Assembly (NCBI RefSeq): GCF_013283645.1
Contig: NZ_JABEKV010000003.1
Coordinates: forward strand, 248,001-312,000
Source: Sinorhizobium psoraleae
Lineage (GTDB): Bacteria > Pseudomonadota > Alphaproteobacteria > Rhizobiales > Rhizobiaceae
Reading direction: 5' to 3'
Length of the DNA stretch: 64,000 nt
Shown here one piece after another: positions 34,664-43,384 of the stretch. Position numbers and translations under genes: made by a program. A model generated the notes under the pieces. That model was given only the letters and a program-made list of their open reading frames with translations, did not search any database and was not told the DNA's origin. Within the stretch, counting starts at the first letter, position 1; each line of letters starts with the position of its first letter.

Positions 34664-35640
34664 AGGAACCAGTCCAGACGGTTGCGCACCCGCAGCAGAG
34701 CCAGGGAACCGATACTCACGGCGATCATCAGGACGACGCCCTGGAGCAACGGTTGCCATAGCGGATCGACGTCGAAGACGAACAGCATATCACCGGTCGT
34801 TCGGGCGGCGAAAGCGCCGAAGATCGCGCCGATGGCACTGCCCCGGCCGCCATAGAGCGAGACCCCGCCGAGCACGACCGCCGCGATCGACCAGAGCGTG
34901 TAGCCGCTGCCGCTGGCATAGGCTGCCTCGCCGGTATAGGTGAAGAAGGTCAGGAACAGTCCGCCCATCGCGGCGAGCAGGCCCGCGAGCGTGTAGGCCG
35001 CAAACTTGCCGCGCCGGATCGGCATGCCGGACATGAAGGCCGCCTGCTCGGACGAGCCCGCCGCAAAGGCTGCCCGCCCGATCTTAGATCGCCGGAAGGG
35101 CAGCCAGACGAGCAGGACGGCGGCTGCCAGCAGCACCAGGCTCGATGGGATCACGCCAAAAAGACGGCCCGTAAGCGCGTCTGCAAGGTCCTCGTTGACG
35201 GAGCCGCCGGGAAAGGGTCGCAGCAGCAGCGCAAGGCCGAAATAAATAGCCCCGGTCGCGATCGTCGCGACGATCGGCTGCAGCCGCCCGTAGATCACCA
35301 GGAGCCCGTTAATGGCGCCGCAGACCATGCCTGCGACGAGGACGGCCACGACACCCAGGGCGGTCGGCAACGGTTCGCCGACGACGAGCCAGGATGCCAG
35401 GCAATTGGTCAGCACGAAGATCATGCCCACGGACAGATCGATGCCCGAGGTGATCACGACCAATGTCTGGGCCATGGCGACGAAAGCAAAGAGCGCCCCC
35501 TTGTTGGCGGCGGTCTGGGCCACGTTGGCAGTCAGGCCGGCCGGGTGGTTGGCGATATAGACGGTAAACATCAGCAGAAAGATCGCGAGCCCCATCAGCG
35601 TGCCGCGCTGTTCGTTCAACCAATAGCGCCACTCGCTCAT
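34660..35640 (-). CDS. Sugar ABC transporter permease, RbsC type
   Basis: The 326-residue permease has the CUT2 signatures MAQTLVVITSGIDLSVGMIF and YTLWSIAAVVLGGVSLYGGRGS. The start overlaps the end of the ATPase gene by 4 bases, and its end overlaps the next permease by 4. The two permeases are diverged paralogues, as in transporters with heterodimeric membrane parts. Confidence 0.93.
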   Translation of the reverse strand: MSEWRYWLNEQRGTLMGLAIFLLMFTVYIANHPAGLTANVAQTAANKGALFAFVAMAQTLVVITSGIDLSVGMIFVLTNCLASWLVVGEPLPTALGVVAVLVAGMVCGAINGLLVIYGRLQPIVATIATGAIYFGLALLLRPFPGGSVNEDLADALTGRLFGVIPSSLVLLAAAVLLVWLPFRRSKIGRAAFAAGSSEQAAFMSGMPIRRGKFAAYTLAGLLAAMGGLFLTFFTYTGEAAYASGSGYTLWSIAAVVLGGVSLYGGRGSAIGAIFGAFAARTTGDMLFVFDVDPLWQPLLQGVVLMIAVSIGSLALLRVRNRLDWFL

Positions 35641-37187
35641 GCCGTCGTTCCCTCTTGATCACTATCGACGTTGAGAGCGCTCGCGATCAGCGCGTGCTCG
35701 GTGATGCCTTGGCCTTCAAGCTCGCGGACGATGCGGCCGTCATAGAGAACCAGAACCCGGTCGCAGCAACCGATCAGCTCGTCATAGTCCGTCGAATAGA
35801 ACAGGATCGCCGCGCCGGCATCGGCCAGCCGGCGCAGAAGCTGGTACATCTCCTGCTTCGTGCCGACATCGATGCCGCGTGTCGGGTCGTTCAAGAGGAC
35901 GATGCGCGGCTTGCGCATCAGCCACTTGGCAATGACCACCTTCTGCTGATTGCCGCCAGACAGCGCCCCGACCGGTATGTCGAGGCCGGCAGTCTTGATC
36001 GCGAGCAGCCGCACCATTTCATCGATCAATTGTTCTTCTGACGTACGATCGATGATCCCGCCCCGCGAAACACGGTCGAGCGCCGCGAAGGACAGGTTTT
36101 CCCGCACCGTCATCGGCAGCATCAGCCCCTCGGTCTTGCGGTCTTCCGGGATCAGCGCCATGGCGCTGCGCGAAGAGCGCGCGGCAGCCGGGCTGCCGAT
36201 CGCCATGGGCGTGCCATCGATGAGCACGGACCCGGTCGTTCCGCGCAGCACCCCAAAAAGGGCGAGCAGCAGGTTGCGCTGACCCTGCCCGTCCAATCCG
36301 CCGAGGCCCACCACCTCTCCCTCGCCGACCGACAGAGAGATGTCGCGCAGCCGGGCGCCCCAGCCGAGATTCCGGCATTCGAGGATGGGCGGCTTCGACG
36401 ACGGCGCACGCTGCGGCTTAGGCGGGAAGACGTTACTGTATTCGCGCCCGATCATCATTTCGACGACTTCGTCGTTGGTGCGGGTGCCGGCGCGAAAGCT
36501 CGCGACATTGCGGCCGTTGCGGAACACGGTGCAGGTGTCGGCGAGTTCGGCGATCTCGTGCATGCGGTGCGAGATATAGAGCAGGGCCAGACCTTCTGAA
36601 CGCAGGCGTTTCAGCACCGCGAACACCTTGGCGACATCGCCGGCCGTCAGCGCCGAAGTCGCTTCGTCGAGGATCAGGATGCGTGGCTTTGATGCCAGCG
36701 CCTTGGCGATCTCGACCATCTGCCGGCGGGAGAGTGGCAGGTCCTTCACCGCCGCACGCGGATGAATGTCCTCCGCGCCGGCCCGCGCCAGCGCCTCTTC
36801 CGCAAGCGCCCGCTGGGCCCGCCGGTCGATCATGCCGAAGCGGCACGGAGGATGGGAGATGGCGATGTTGTCGGCGACGCTGAGATCAGGCACCAGGGAC
36901 AGTTCCTGGAAGACGCAGGCAATGCCTGCCGCGGAAGCCGCGGCCGGCGAGCGGAACACGACGTCCCGGCCATCGAGCAGCATCCGCCCTTCGTCCGGCG
37001 CCACCACGCCCGCCATGATCTTGATCAGCGTCGACTTGCCTGCACCGTTCTCGCCAAGAATTGCATGAATATGGCCCGATTCAACGTCGAGCTCGGCATT
37101 TTCCAGGGCGCGCACGCCGCCATAACGCTTGGACACGCCTTCCATCCGGAAGAGCGGGGACGTCGCCTGTGTCTCTGCCGTTGTCAT
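35637..37187 (-). CDS. Sugar ABC transporter ATP-binding protein, RbsA type (two nucleotide domains)
   Basis: The 516-residue protein has two ABC domains. The first has Walker A GENGAGKST, a divergent signature (PLSRRQMVEIAK) and Walker B ILILDEATSALT. The second has a degenerate Walker A (GLDGQGQRN), a regular signature LSGGNQQK and IVLLNDPTRGIDVG. This asymmetry is normal in RbsA/MglA proteins. I place the start at the ATG at 37187 after GAGGCGACGG; the 16 residues encoded upstream overlap the intergenic hairpin. It lies 80 bases after the binding-protein gene. Confidence 0.93.
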   Translation of the reverse strand: MTTAETQATSPLFRMEGVSKRYGGVRALENAELDVESGHIHAILGENGAGKSTLIKIMAGVVAPDEGRMLLDGRDVVFRSPAAASAAGIACVFQELSLVPDLSVADNIAISHPPCRFGMIDRRAQRALAEEALARAGAEDIHPRAAVKDLPLSRRQMVEIAKALASKPRILILDEATSALTAGDVAKVFAVLKRLRSEGLALLYISHRMHEIAELADTCTVFRNGRNVASFRAGTRTNDEVVEMMIGREYSNVFPPKPQRAPSSKPPILECRNLGWGARLRDISLSVGEGEVVGLGGLDGQGQRNLLLALFGVLRGTTGSVLIDGTPMAIGSPAAARSSRSAMALIPEDRKTEGLMLPMTVRENLSFAALDRVSRGGIIDRTSEEQLIDEMVRLLAIKTAGLDIPVGALSGGNQQKVVIAKWLMRKPRIVLLNDPTRGIDVGTKQEMYQLLRRLADAGAAILFYSTDYDELIGCCDRVLVLYDGRIVRELEGQGITEHALIASALNVDSDQEGTTA

Positions 37188-37215
37188 CCGTCGCCTCGGC
37201 TGCCGGTTTGTCACA

Positions 37216-37243
37216 CATGCCGCGTGCGGGCGCACGCGGCATG
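37216..37243 (-). other. Intercistronic hairpin between binding-protein and ATPase genes
   Basis: CATGCCGCGTGCG (37216-37228) and CGCACGCGGCATG (37231-37243) form a perfect 13-base stem with almost no loop, 24 bases after the binding-protein stop codon. No T-run follows on the minus strand, so it is more likely a 3'-end stabilising or RNase-blocking hairpin that raises binding-protein mRNA over that of the membrane genes, as in other ABC operons. Confidence 0.7.
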
Positions 37244-37267
37244 TAGTTCAGGAACGCCCACCGCGAC

Positions 37268-38392
37268 CTACTGATTTTCCTTCGTCTGCCCCATGATCTC
37301 CTGGGCGGTGAAGTTGATGCCGCAGGTCGGGAAGGCGTTGCCGACGAAGAAATTGTCCGACTGGTCGGGATAGAAGTCCTGGCCTTCCTTGAAGTTCGGA
37401 TCTTCGACGATCGCCAAAGGAAGCTTGATCGATTGCGGCACCACCTGCCCTTCCAGCGCGGCGATCGCCGTCTTGATGGCAACCGCGACCTGGGCCGGGC
37501 CGGTGCCCGCCGACGAGCACTTCAATCCCTCGCCGGCATGCTTGGCGCAGAACTTGCGGAAGCCGTTCTCCGTCTCGCCGCCGAACGGAACGAAGGGATG
37601 GCCGGCATCGATCATCGCCTGCACGACGCCGGTGTCGCCACCCTGCGCGGTAATGCCGTCGAATTTCTTGTGAACGGCAATCGCATCGGCCGTCGCCTTT
37701 TGTGCGGTCGGATCGTCCCACTTGCCCAACACCTCGACGACGTCCCACTTCTTGCCCGTGGCGGCAAATGTCTCGTGAATGCCGTTATGACGGTCGGTGT
37801 CGACCGACGTGCCGGCAACGCCGCGCACTTCCAGGATCTTGCCGCCCTCAGGCAGGTGCTTGGCAAGCCAATTCGCCCAGAGCACACCGAGCCCCTTCTG
37901 GTCGACGTTGACGTTGATCGCGTCTTCGGTGTCGAGAATATTGTCGAAGGCGACCAGGACCACGCCGGCTTCCTTGGCGCGCTTGATGACTGGTCCGAAG
38001 GCGGTGGGGTTTTGGGCATTGACGACGATCGCGTCATAGCCGGAATCGATGAAGTTGTTGATCGCCGAAATCTGCGCCGGCACATCCTCGCCGGTAGAAA
38101 CCACCTTGAATTCCTTGAGCTTGGCAGCGACGTCCGGCTGCGCCGCATAGGCCTTGGCGGTCTGGATCATCTGAATGCGCCAGGTATTGGCGATATAGCC
38201 GTTGGCAAGCGCGATCCGATAGGGTCCGTCCTTTTTTGGAAACTTGAAGAATTTGGTTTCGGCCGTCCACGGTACGAAACAATCCGGTTCGGCCGCGGGG
38301 CCGCTGACGACCTCGGGTTCGGCATGCGCAGTCATGGACAGAAGTGCAAGTGCAGCGGCCGCGAGAATGCCGCTGACGAATGTTCTGGTCAT
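37268..38392 (-). CDS. Periplasmic sugar-binding protein (ribose/LacI-like type)
   Basis: The 374-residue protein starts MTRTFVSGILAAAALALLSM, with probable cleavage after AHA-EPE. The mature part is a type I periplasmic binding protein: YRIALANGYIANTWRIQM, ISAINNFIDSGYDAIVVNAQ and LEVRGVAGTSVDTDR. The ATG at 38392 follows GGGAGGGAATTCG; the frame extends 12 codons upstream without reason. Cysteines near both ends of the mature protein may form disulfides. The sugar is unknown. It is the first gene of a four-gene CUT2 operon. Confidence 0.92.
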   Translation of the reverse strand: MTRTFVSGILAAAALALLSMTAHAEPEVVSGPAAEPDCFVPWTAETKFFKFPKKDGPYRIALANGYIANTWRIQMIQTAKAYAAQPDVAAKLKEFKVVSTGEDVPAQISAINNFIDSGYDAIVVNAQNPTAFGPVIKRAKEAGVVLVAFDNILDTEDAINVNVDQKGLGVLWANWLAKHLPEGGKILEVRGVAGTSVDTDRHNGIHETFAATGKKWDVVEVLGKWDDPTAQKATADAIAVHKKFDGITAQGGDTGVVQAMIDAGHPFVPFGGETENGFRKFCAKHAGEGLKCSSAGTGPAQVAVAIKTAIAALEGQVVPQSIKLPLAIVEDPNFKEGQDFYPDQSDNFFVGNAFPTCGINFTAQEIMGQTKENQ

Positions 38393-38534
38393 CGAATTCC
38401 CTCCCATTTTGTTGAAATGCCGGGACAAGGCATCGAAACAGGGGGCCGTTAGAGCATCCCGCTTTGGGTGGAATCACGAAAAGCGGACGGGAATGCACTA
38501 GAATCAACGTGCTGGAGCGCTCGTTGTGCGTCCA

Positions 38535-38637
38535 CTACAGCGCCGTGCGCCTTATCAGACGCACAAAGGACGCTGTAGCGCTTGAGTTGCTGCATGTTTT
38601 CGCCCCTAAATCGACTACGGCTTAAGGAAACATGCGG
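38535..38637. repeat. RIME1-type palindromic intergenic element
   Basis: CTACAGCG (38535-38542) pairs with CGCTGTAG (38571-38578), enclosing GTGCG/CGCAC; a second hairpin pairs TGCATGTTT (38591-38599) with AAACATGC (38628-38635). This is the canonical two-hairpin RIME layout and is better conserved than the copy at 30998-31098, with which it shares the AAAGG, TTGCTGCATGT and ACATGC blocks. Confidence 0.85.
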
Positions 38638-38773
38638 TGGAACCCACAAGACTCCAGACGTCGAGCATTCGACACAGACAACGTCTGCGCTGATTGCCGA
38701 TCCGGCATGACATGTCGATACGCGAGTCCGGTGACGTCAGACAGGTCTCCTCCCGAAACGTCACAGGCAGGAA

Positions 38774-38787
38774 TGGTAGCGCTACCA
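38774..38787. promoter_or_regulatory. LacI-family operator TGGTAGCGCTACCA
   Basis: A perfect 14-base palindrome with the CG centre typical of LacI-family operators. It lies between the end of the LacI-type regulator gene (38827) and the binding-protein gene (start 38392), 382 bases upstream of the latter. The core differs from the AAACGTTT operators elsewhere in the window, in keeping with a different regulator. Confidence 0.75.
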
Positions 38788-38826
38788 ACTGGCAAAGTAA
38801 AGCGTCGCATTCTGGCCGCATTGCGC

Positions 38827-39912
38827 TCAGATCGCGGGGATCGCCGCGCGCATCGTGCTCTCGCGTATCTTCAACTCGAAGCCGAGATCCACGATTGTTC
38901 GATGCGGCCGCTCGCCTGCAATGGCGACCCGTGCCATGGCAATGGCGCGCCGGCCGATCTCGTATCGGGGGGTCCGCACGCTGGTGATGGAGGGCGACGC
39001 GACCTCCATCATTTCGAGATCGTTGAAGCCGGCTATGGCGATTTGCGCCGGGATCTTCAGACTTGCGCGATGGCAGGCGAAAAGCACCCCCAATGCCAGG
39101 TCGTCGTTGTTGCAGATGACCGCGTCGATATCCGGGGTCTTTTCGAGCGCCTTGTGAAACAGGCCGGCACCCATCGACACGCTCGAGGGCAAAATGGTCG
39201 TCGTCACGAGCGCTGCGTCGAAACGGCCGGCCTCGCGCATCACCGTCTCATAGCCTGCGAGGCGCCGCCGCGAACGCGGGTCCATGCGCGCGCCGAGAAA
39301 CCCTATGCGCTTGCAGCCGACATCGACCAGGTGCCGCGCCACCGCCTTGCCCGCCTCCAGGTGGGAAAAGCCGATCATCATGTCGATCGGGTCCGGCCCG
39401 ATTTCCATGATTTGCACGACCGGGCAACCTGCCTCTTCCAGCATCTGCCGCGTCGTCGGGGCCTGATCGATGCCGGAAACGATCAACGCGGACGGGCGCT
39501 GGCCGAGAAAGACCCTCAGCAGCCGCTCTTCCTCCTGTTCGGAATAATGCGTGTTGCCGAACTGGATCTGCAGCGGGCAATCCCCCAGGCCGTCGTGGAT
39601 GCCGCGCAAGACCTCGGAAAAGACATTGTTCGTCAGCGACGGAACGAGCACGCCGATGACGTCGGCCCGTGCCGACGCCAGCGCACGCGCACTCGGGTTC
39701 GGCACGTAGCCCAGCTCGTCGACGGCCGCGGCTATGCGCTGGCGCAGTTCCGGCGATACGCGCTCCGGATCCCGCAGCGCGCGGGAGACCGTGATGCTGC
39801 CGACGCCGGCGAGACCCGCAACGTCCGCAAGGGTCGGACGGCCGCTGCCCCGGCGCGATCGATTCCTGACTTCGCTGTCGTTTGACGCCACACCCCGCCT
39901 CAATTCGGCCAC
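38827..39912 (-). CDS. LacI-family transcriptional regulator of the CUT2 sugar operon
   Basis: The 361-residue regulator has its helix-turn-helix at about 26-47 (RPTLADVAGLAGVGSITVSR, ALRDPERVS), the hinge (NPSARALASARADVIGVLVPS) and the effector domain. It is of the GntR (gluconate)-like LacI subgroup and not close to the two paralogues at 3.3 and 17.4 kb. The start codon is GTG; besides 39912, the GTG at 39891 (after GAGGCGGG) is possible. It is likely the repressor acting at TGGTAGCGCTACCA, 39 bases past its 3' end. Confidence 0.9.
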   Translation of the reverse strand: MAELRRGVASNDSEVRNRSRRGSGRPTLADVAGLAGVGSITVSRALRDPERVSPELRQRIAAAVDELGYVPNPSARALASARADVIGVLVPSLTNNVFSEVLRGIHDGLGDCPLQIQFGNTHYSEQEEERLLRVFLGQRPSALIVSGIDQAPTTRQMLEEAGCPVVQIMEIGPDPIDMMIGFSHLEAGKAVARHLVDVGCKRIGFLGARMDPRSRRRLAGYETVMREAGRFDAALVTTTILPSSVSMGAGLFHKALEKTPDIDAVICNNDDLALGVLFACHRASLKIPAQIAIAGFNDLEMMEVASPSITSVRTPRYEIGRRAIAMARVAIAGERPHRTIVDLGFELKIRESTMRAAIPAI

Positions 39913-40056
39913 CGGCGCTGCGCGCCGCTGCTTGTTATATCTGCTCGGCGCGAGGAAATTGCCGCTCCCTCACCCGACCATCTTACGGTGCGTCGTATGA
40001 AATGAAAGAACTCTCAGTCGTACAGGCATCGGCCGAAGACAGACGGACGCACAACG

Positions 40057-40086
40057 AAACAGCGCGGCACGACAGCCGCGCTGTTT
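40057..40086 (-). terminator. Rho-independent terminator after the 127-residue unknown gene
   Basis: AAACAGCGCGGC (40057-40068), loop ACGACA, GCCGCGCTGTTT (40075-40086): a perfect 12-base stem. On the minus strand it is followed by TTTCGTTG. It is 22 bases past the stop of the gene at 40109-40492. Confidence 0.75.
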
Positions 40087-40108
40087 GCGCAATCAAGCCT
40101 CGGCGCTG

Positions 40109-40492
40109 TCACTCAGCGTGAAGCCGCTGATTGAAGCGGTCAACAAAAGTTTCGACCGAACCGCGACCGAAGCGCCTCAGGCGGCGCCTGACCAGAACGG
40201 ACATGACGCGGGCCGCGGTGGAAAAGGTCATCTCGTCAAGCGGTCCGCGGCCGCTCCATGGCTTGCTCAGCCGGTCGGTGACGATACCGATCATGTTGGC
40301 AGGCATGATATCAGTGCAAGGTTTCATCCAGTCGAAGACGTCGCTGATCGGCAGCATGTTGCCTTCATAGGAAACCATCGGTTCAGGCATCCCCTCATCC
40401 CAGTCTTCATAGGCCTCGAGTGCCTCTCGAAACAGATTCTGCAGGGTGATCGGGGCGTGCCCTTCGTAAAGGGCGGGCAGGAAATTCGTCAT
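40109..40492 (-). CDS. Hypothetical protein, 127 residues
   Basis: I do not recognise a family. The protein begins MTNFLPALYEGHAPITLQNL, is acidic in its first half (FREALEAYEDWDEGMPEPMV) and strongly basic near the end (VLVRRRLRRFGRGSVETFVD). It has no signal peptide or membrane segment. The ATG at 40492 follows GGAGGAGACCCTA, a very good ribosome site, and a strong terminator follows the stop, which supports a real single-gene unit. The frame is open to 40663 but without a start signal. Confidence 0.7.
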   Translation of the reverse strand: MTNFLPALYEGHAPITLQNLFREALEAYEDWDEGMPEPMVSYEGNMLPISDVFDWMKPCTDIMPANMIGIVTDRLSKPWSGRGPLDEMTFSTAARVMSVLVRRRLRRFGRGSVETFVDRFNQRLHAE

Positions 40493-40727
40493 TAGGGTCT
40501 CCTCCGATTGGGTAGGCCGGAAACGCGAAATGGCCAATTCCGTCAGCGGTAACGGATTGTGATGTTCCTTCATAAAGCGTGCGGCGGCAGTATGGTTCAA
40601 AGCAACAGGCAGCGCAACACAATCGATTAAAACACTGTATTTTTTGCCGTACTCCGAAGGCAAAGCATCCTTCGAGAAGCGGGCAAGCGGCTGAATTCCT
40701 GGAATATTTTACCCCTGTGGAAAACAA

Positions 40728-41423
40728 TTACACGGTCAAATGCCGGCGTGCCTCCGCCGTATCCAGCGTTTCCGCCGGCCCCTCATGCACGAAGGCACCG
40801 CGATCCATGATGTAGACGTGGTCGGCGAGATCGCGGCAGAAGTCGAGATATTGCTCGACGAGCAGGATCGCCATGCCGGTCGAATCCCGCAGGTATTTGA
40901 TCGCCCGGCCGATGTCCTTGATGATCGACGGCTGGATGCCCTCGGTCGGCTCGTCGAGCACGAGGATTTTTGGACGCGTGACAAGCGCGCGACCGATGGC
41001 AAGCTGCTGCTGCTGGCCGCCGGAAAGATCGCCGCCGCGCCGGCCGAGCATGGCTTGCAGCACCGGGAACAGGCTGAAGATGTCCTCTGGGATCGAGCGG
41101 TCGGCCCGCTTCAGCGGCGCATAGCCGGTTTCGAGATTCTCCCTGACCGTGAGCAGGGGAAAAATCTCCCGCCCCTGCGGCACGTAGCCGACGCCGAGCT
41201 TCGCCCGGCGAAAGGGCGCCAAGCCGTCGAGCGGGGCGCCGTTGAAGGCGATCGCGCCGCTGGTCACCGGATGCTGGCCGGTGATCGCCCTGAGCAGGCT
41301 CGACTTGCCGACGCCGTTGCGCCCCAGCACGCAGGTGATCTTTCCCATCTCGGCCTTGATCGAGACGTTGCGCAAGGCCTGCGCGGCGCCGTAGTGAAGG
41401 CTGACGTTTTCGACGGTCAACAT
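40728..41423 (-). CDS. urtE: Urea ABC transporter ATP-binding protein UrtE
   Basis: The 231-residue LivF-type ATPase has Walker A GRNGVGKSS, LSGGQQQQ signature, Walker B ILVLDEPTEGIQPSII and VEQYLDFCRDLADHVYIMDRG. The EGIQPSIIKDIGRAI segment is characteristic of UrtE compared with LivF. Together with urtA-D it imports urea and short-chain amides. It ends the operon, 27 bases after urtD. Confidence 0.93.
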   Translation of the reverse strand: MLTVENVSLHYGAAQALRNVSIKAEMGKITCVLGRNGVGKSSLLRAITGQHPVTSGAIAFNGAPLDGLAPFRRAKLGVGYVPQGREIFPLLTVRENLETGYAPLKRADRSIPEDIFSLFPVLQAMLGRRGGDLSGGQQQQLAIGRALVTRPKILVLDEPTEGIQPSIIKDIGRAIKYLRDSTGMAILLVEQYLDFCRDLADHVYIMDRGAFVHEGPAETLDTAEARRHLTV

Positions 41424-41450
41424 GGTCCAGATTCCTTCCGCTCGCCTCGC

Positions 41451-42203
41451 TCATCGGCCGAGATAGTTTTCGATCACCTTCGGATCGCTGCTGACGAAGT
41501 CGATCGAGCCCTCCGCCAGCACCGAGCCCTCGGCAAGGCAGGTCACCTTGACGCCGAGATCACGAATGAAGCCCATGTCGTGCTCGACGACGACGACCGA
41601 GCGCGTCCTGGCGATTTCCTTGAGCAGCACGGCCGTCTCGGCCGTCTCCGCATCGGTCATGCCGGCGACCGGCTCGTCGACGAGCAGCAGTTCCGGTTCC
41701 TGCGCAAGCAGCATGCCGATCTCCAGCCATTGCTTCTGGCCGTGCGAGAGGTTGGCGGCGATATCGTCGCGCCGCGCCGTCAGGCGCACGGTCGAAAGGA
41801 TTTCCTCGATACGGGACCTATCCTCCGTCGTCAGGCGGTAGAACAGTGTCGCGAAGACGCCGCGGCTGCGGTTCAGCGCCAGTTCCAGATTGTCCCAGAC
41901 GGTGTGGATTTCGAACACCGTCGGTTTCTGGAACTTGCGGCCGATGCCGAGCTGGGCGATTTCTGCCTCGTCCCTTCGGGTAAGATCGATATCGCCCTTG
42001 AAGAAGACCTCCCCTTCGTCGGGTCGGGTCTTGCCCGTGATGATGTCCATCATCGTCGTCTTGCCGGCGCCGTTCGGACCAATGATTGCTCTCAGCTCGC
42101 CCGGTTCGACCACAAAAGAAAGCGAATTCAGCGCCTTGAAGCCGTCGAAGGAGACGGAGACGCCGTCGAGATAGAGCAGGCTCCTGGGTTTCTTCTCATT
42201 CAT
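41451..42203 (-). CDS. urtD: Urea ABC transporter ATP-binding protein UrtD
   Basis: The 250-residue LivG-type ATPase has Walker A GPNGAGKTT, MDIITGKTRPDEGEVFF, the signature LSHGQKQWLEIG, and LLLVDEPVAGMTDAET. LSHGQKQWLEIGM is typical of UrtD. The ATG at 42203 has GGAG eight bases upstream; a GTG at 42212 would overlap the stop of urtC and is less likely. Confidence 0.93.
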   Translation of the reverse strand: MNEKKPRSLLYLDGVSVSFDGFKALNSLSFVVEPGELRAIIGPNGAGKTTMMDIITGKTRPDEGEVFFKGDIDLTRRDEAEIAQLGIGRKFQKPTVFEIHTVWDNLELALNRSRGVFATLFYRLTTEDRSRIEEILSTVRLTARRDDIAANLSHGQKQWLEIGMLLAQEPELLLVDEPVAGMTDAETAETAVLLKEIARTRSVVVVEHDMGFIRDLGVKVTCLAEGSVLAEGSIDFVSSDPKVIENYLGR

Positions 42204-42208
42204 GACGA

Positions 42209-43384
42209 TCACTCCGCAGCCATCGGTTCTGCAGCCGGCAGGCCTGCCTCTTTGGCACTTACTCTTTCTTTCCGCGCGGCCTCGCGATAGGAGCGGCGTC
42301 GGGCAAGGTGGTGCTGTGCCGTGCCGACAATGCCCTTCGGCATGAGCAGCGTGACGAGCACGAAGAGCCCGCCAAGCGCGAAGAGCCAGAATTCCGGGAA
42401 GGCCGCGGTGAAGATGCTTTTTCCTCCATTGACGAGGATGGCGCCGATGATCGGGCCGATCAACGTGCCGCGCCCGCCGACCGCCGTCCAGATGACCACC
42501 TCGATCGAATTGCCGGGTTCGAACTCGCCGGGATTGATGATCCCGACCTGCGGCACGTAGAGCGCGCCGGCGACGCCGGCCATCATCGCCGAAACCGTAA
42601 AGGCGAAGAGCTTCAGGTGCTCGACGCGGTAGCCGAGAAAGCGGGTGCGGCTTTCCGCATCGCGCAGCGCCACCAGGACCTTGCCGAACTTGGAGCGCAC
42701 GATCCCTGATGTGACGACAAGCGAAACGGCGAGGGCCAGTGCGGAGGCGGCAAAAAGCACGGCGCGGGTTCCGGCCGCCTGGATGTTGAAGCCGAGAATA
42801 TCCTTGAAGTCCGTCAGCCCGTTGTTGCCGCCGAAACCCATGTCGTTCCTAAAGAAGGCGAGCAGCAGCGCGTAGGTCATCGCCTGGGTGATGATCGACA
42901 GATAGACGCCGTTGACCCGCGAGCGGAAGGCGAACCAGCCGAAGACGAAGGCGAGCAGGCCCGGCACGACGACGACCATCAGCGCCGCGAACCAGAACAT
43001 GTCGAAGCCGTACCAGAACCACGGCAGCTCATTCCAGTTCAGGAAAACCATGAAATCCGGCAGGAGCGGATTGCCATAGGAGCCGCGGGCGCCGATCTGG
43101 CGCATCAGGTACATGCCCATGGCATAGCCGCCGAGCGCGAAGAAGGCGGCGTGCCCGAGCGAGAGAATGCCGCAAAAACCCCAGACGAGATCGAGCGCCA
43201 GCGCCAGCAGCGCGTAGGTCAGATATTTTCCGAACAGCGAGACCAGATAGGTCGGCACGTGCAGCGGGTGATCCGGCGTCGTCAGGAGATTGAGCGCCGG
43301 AATGACAAGCGCGAGGCCGAGCAGGATCGCGACGGCGATGATGATCGTGCGATCGAGAGACTTGATGAGGAAAGAGGTGATCAT
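42209..43384 (-). CDS. urtC: Urea ABC transporter permease UrtC
   Basis: The 391-residue LivM-type permease has about ten membrane segments, GFCGILSLGHAAFFALGGYAMGMYL (in parts: GFCGILSLGHAAFF) and the C-terminal EVVIWTAVGGRGTLIGPIIGA family motif. The basic tail (RRRSYREAARKERVSAKEAG) is cytoplasmic. The ATG overlaps the urtB stop by 4 bases. Confidence 0.93.
   Translation of the reverse strand: MITSFLIKSLDRTIIIAVAILLGLALVIPALNLLTTPDHPLHVPTYLVSLFGKYLTYALLALALDLVWGFCGILSLGHAAFFALGGYAMGMYLMRQIGARGSYGNPLLPDFMVFLNWNELPWFWYGFDMFWFAALMVVVVPGLLAFVFGWFAFRSRVNGVYLSIITQAMTYALLLAFFRNDMGFGGNNGLTDFKDILGFNIQAAGTRAVLFAASALALAVSLVVTSGIVRSKFGKVLVALRDAESRTRFLGYRVEHLKLFAFTVSAMMAGVAGALYVPQVGIINPGEFEPGNSIEVVIWTAVGGRGTLIGPIIGAILVNGGKSIFTAAFPEFWLFALGGLFVLVTLLMPKGIVGTAQHHLARRRSYREAARKERVSAKEAGLPAAEPMAAE

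Larger units (their letters stand above)
38393..38826. other. 434-base leader/intergenic region of the CUT2 sugar operon
   Basis: From left to right it holds a degenerate rhizobial palindromic repeat (38454-38500, with GCATCCCGCTTT and AAAGCGGACGGGAATGC), a RIME1-type element (38535-38637) and the palindromic operator at 38774-38787. There is no supported gene. If the promoter lies at the operator, the transcript has a leader of some 350 bases that contains the RIME hairpins. Confidence 0.6.

Noticed and set aside
38449-38821. Short frames of 60-68 codons in the RIME region
   Set aside because: They coincide with the palindromic element and lack start signals.
40740-42290. 516-codon plus-strand frame over urtE/urtD
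   Set aside because: Antisense shadow, interrupts no real gene, no ribosome site.
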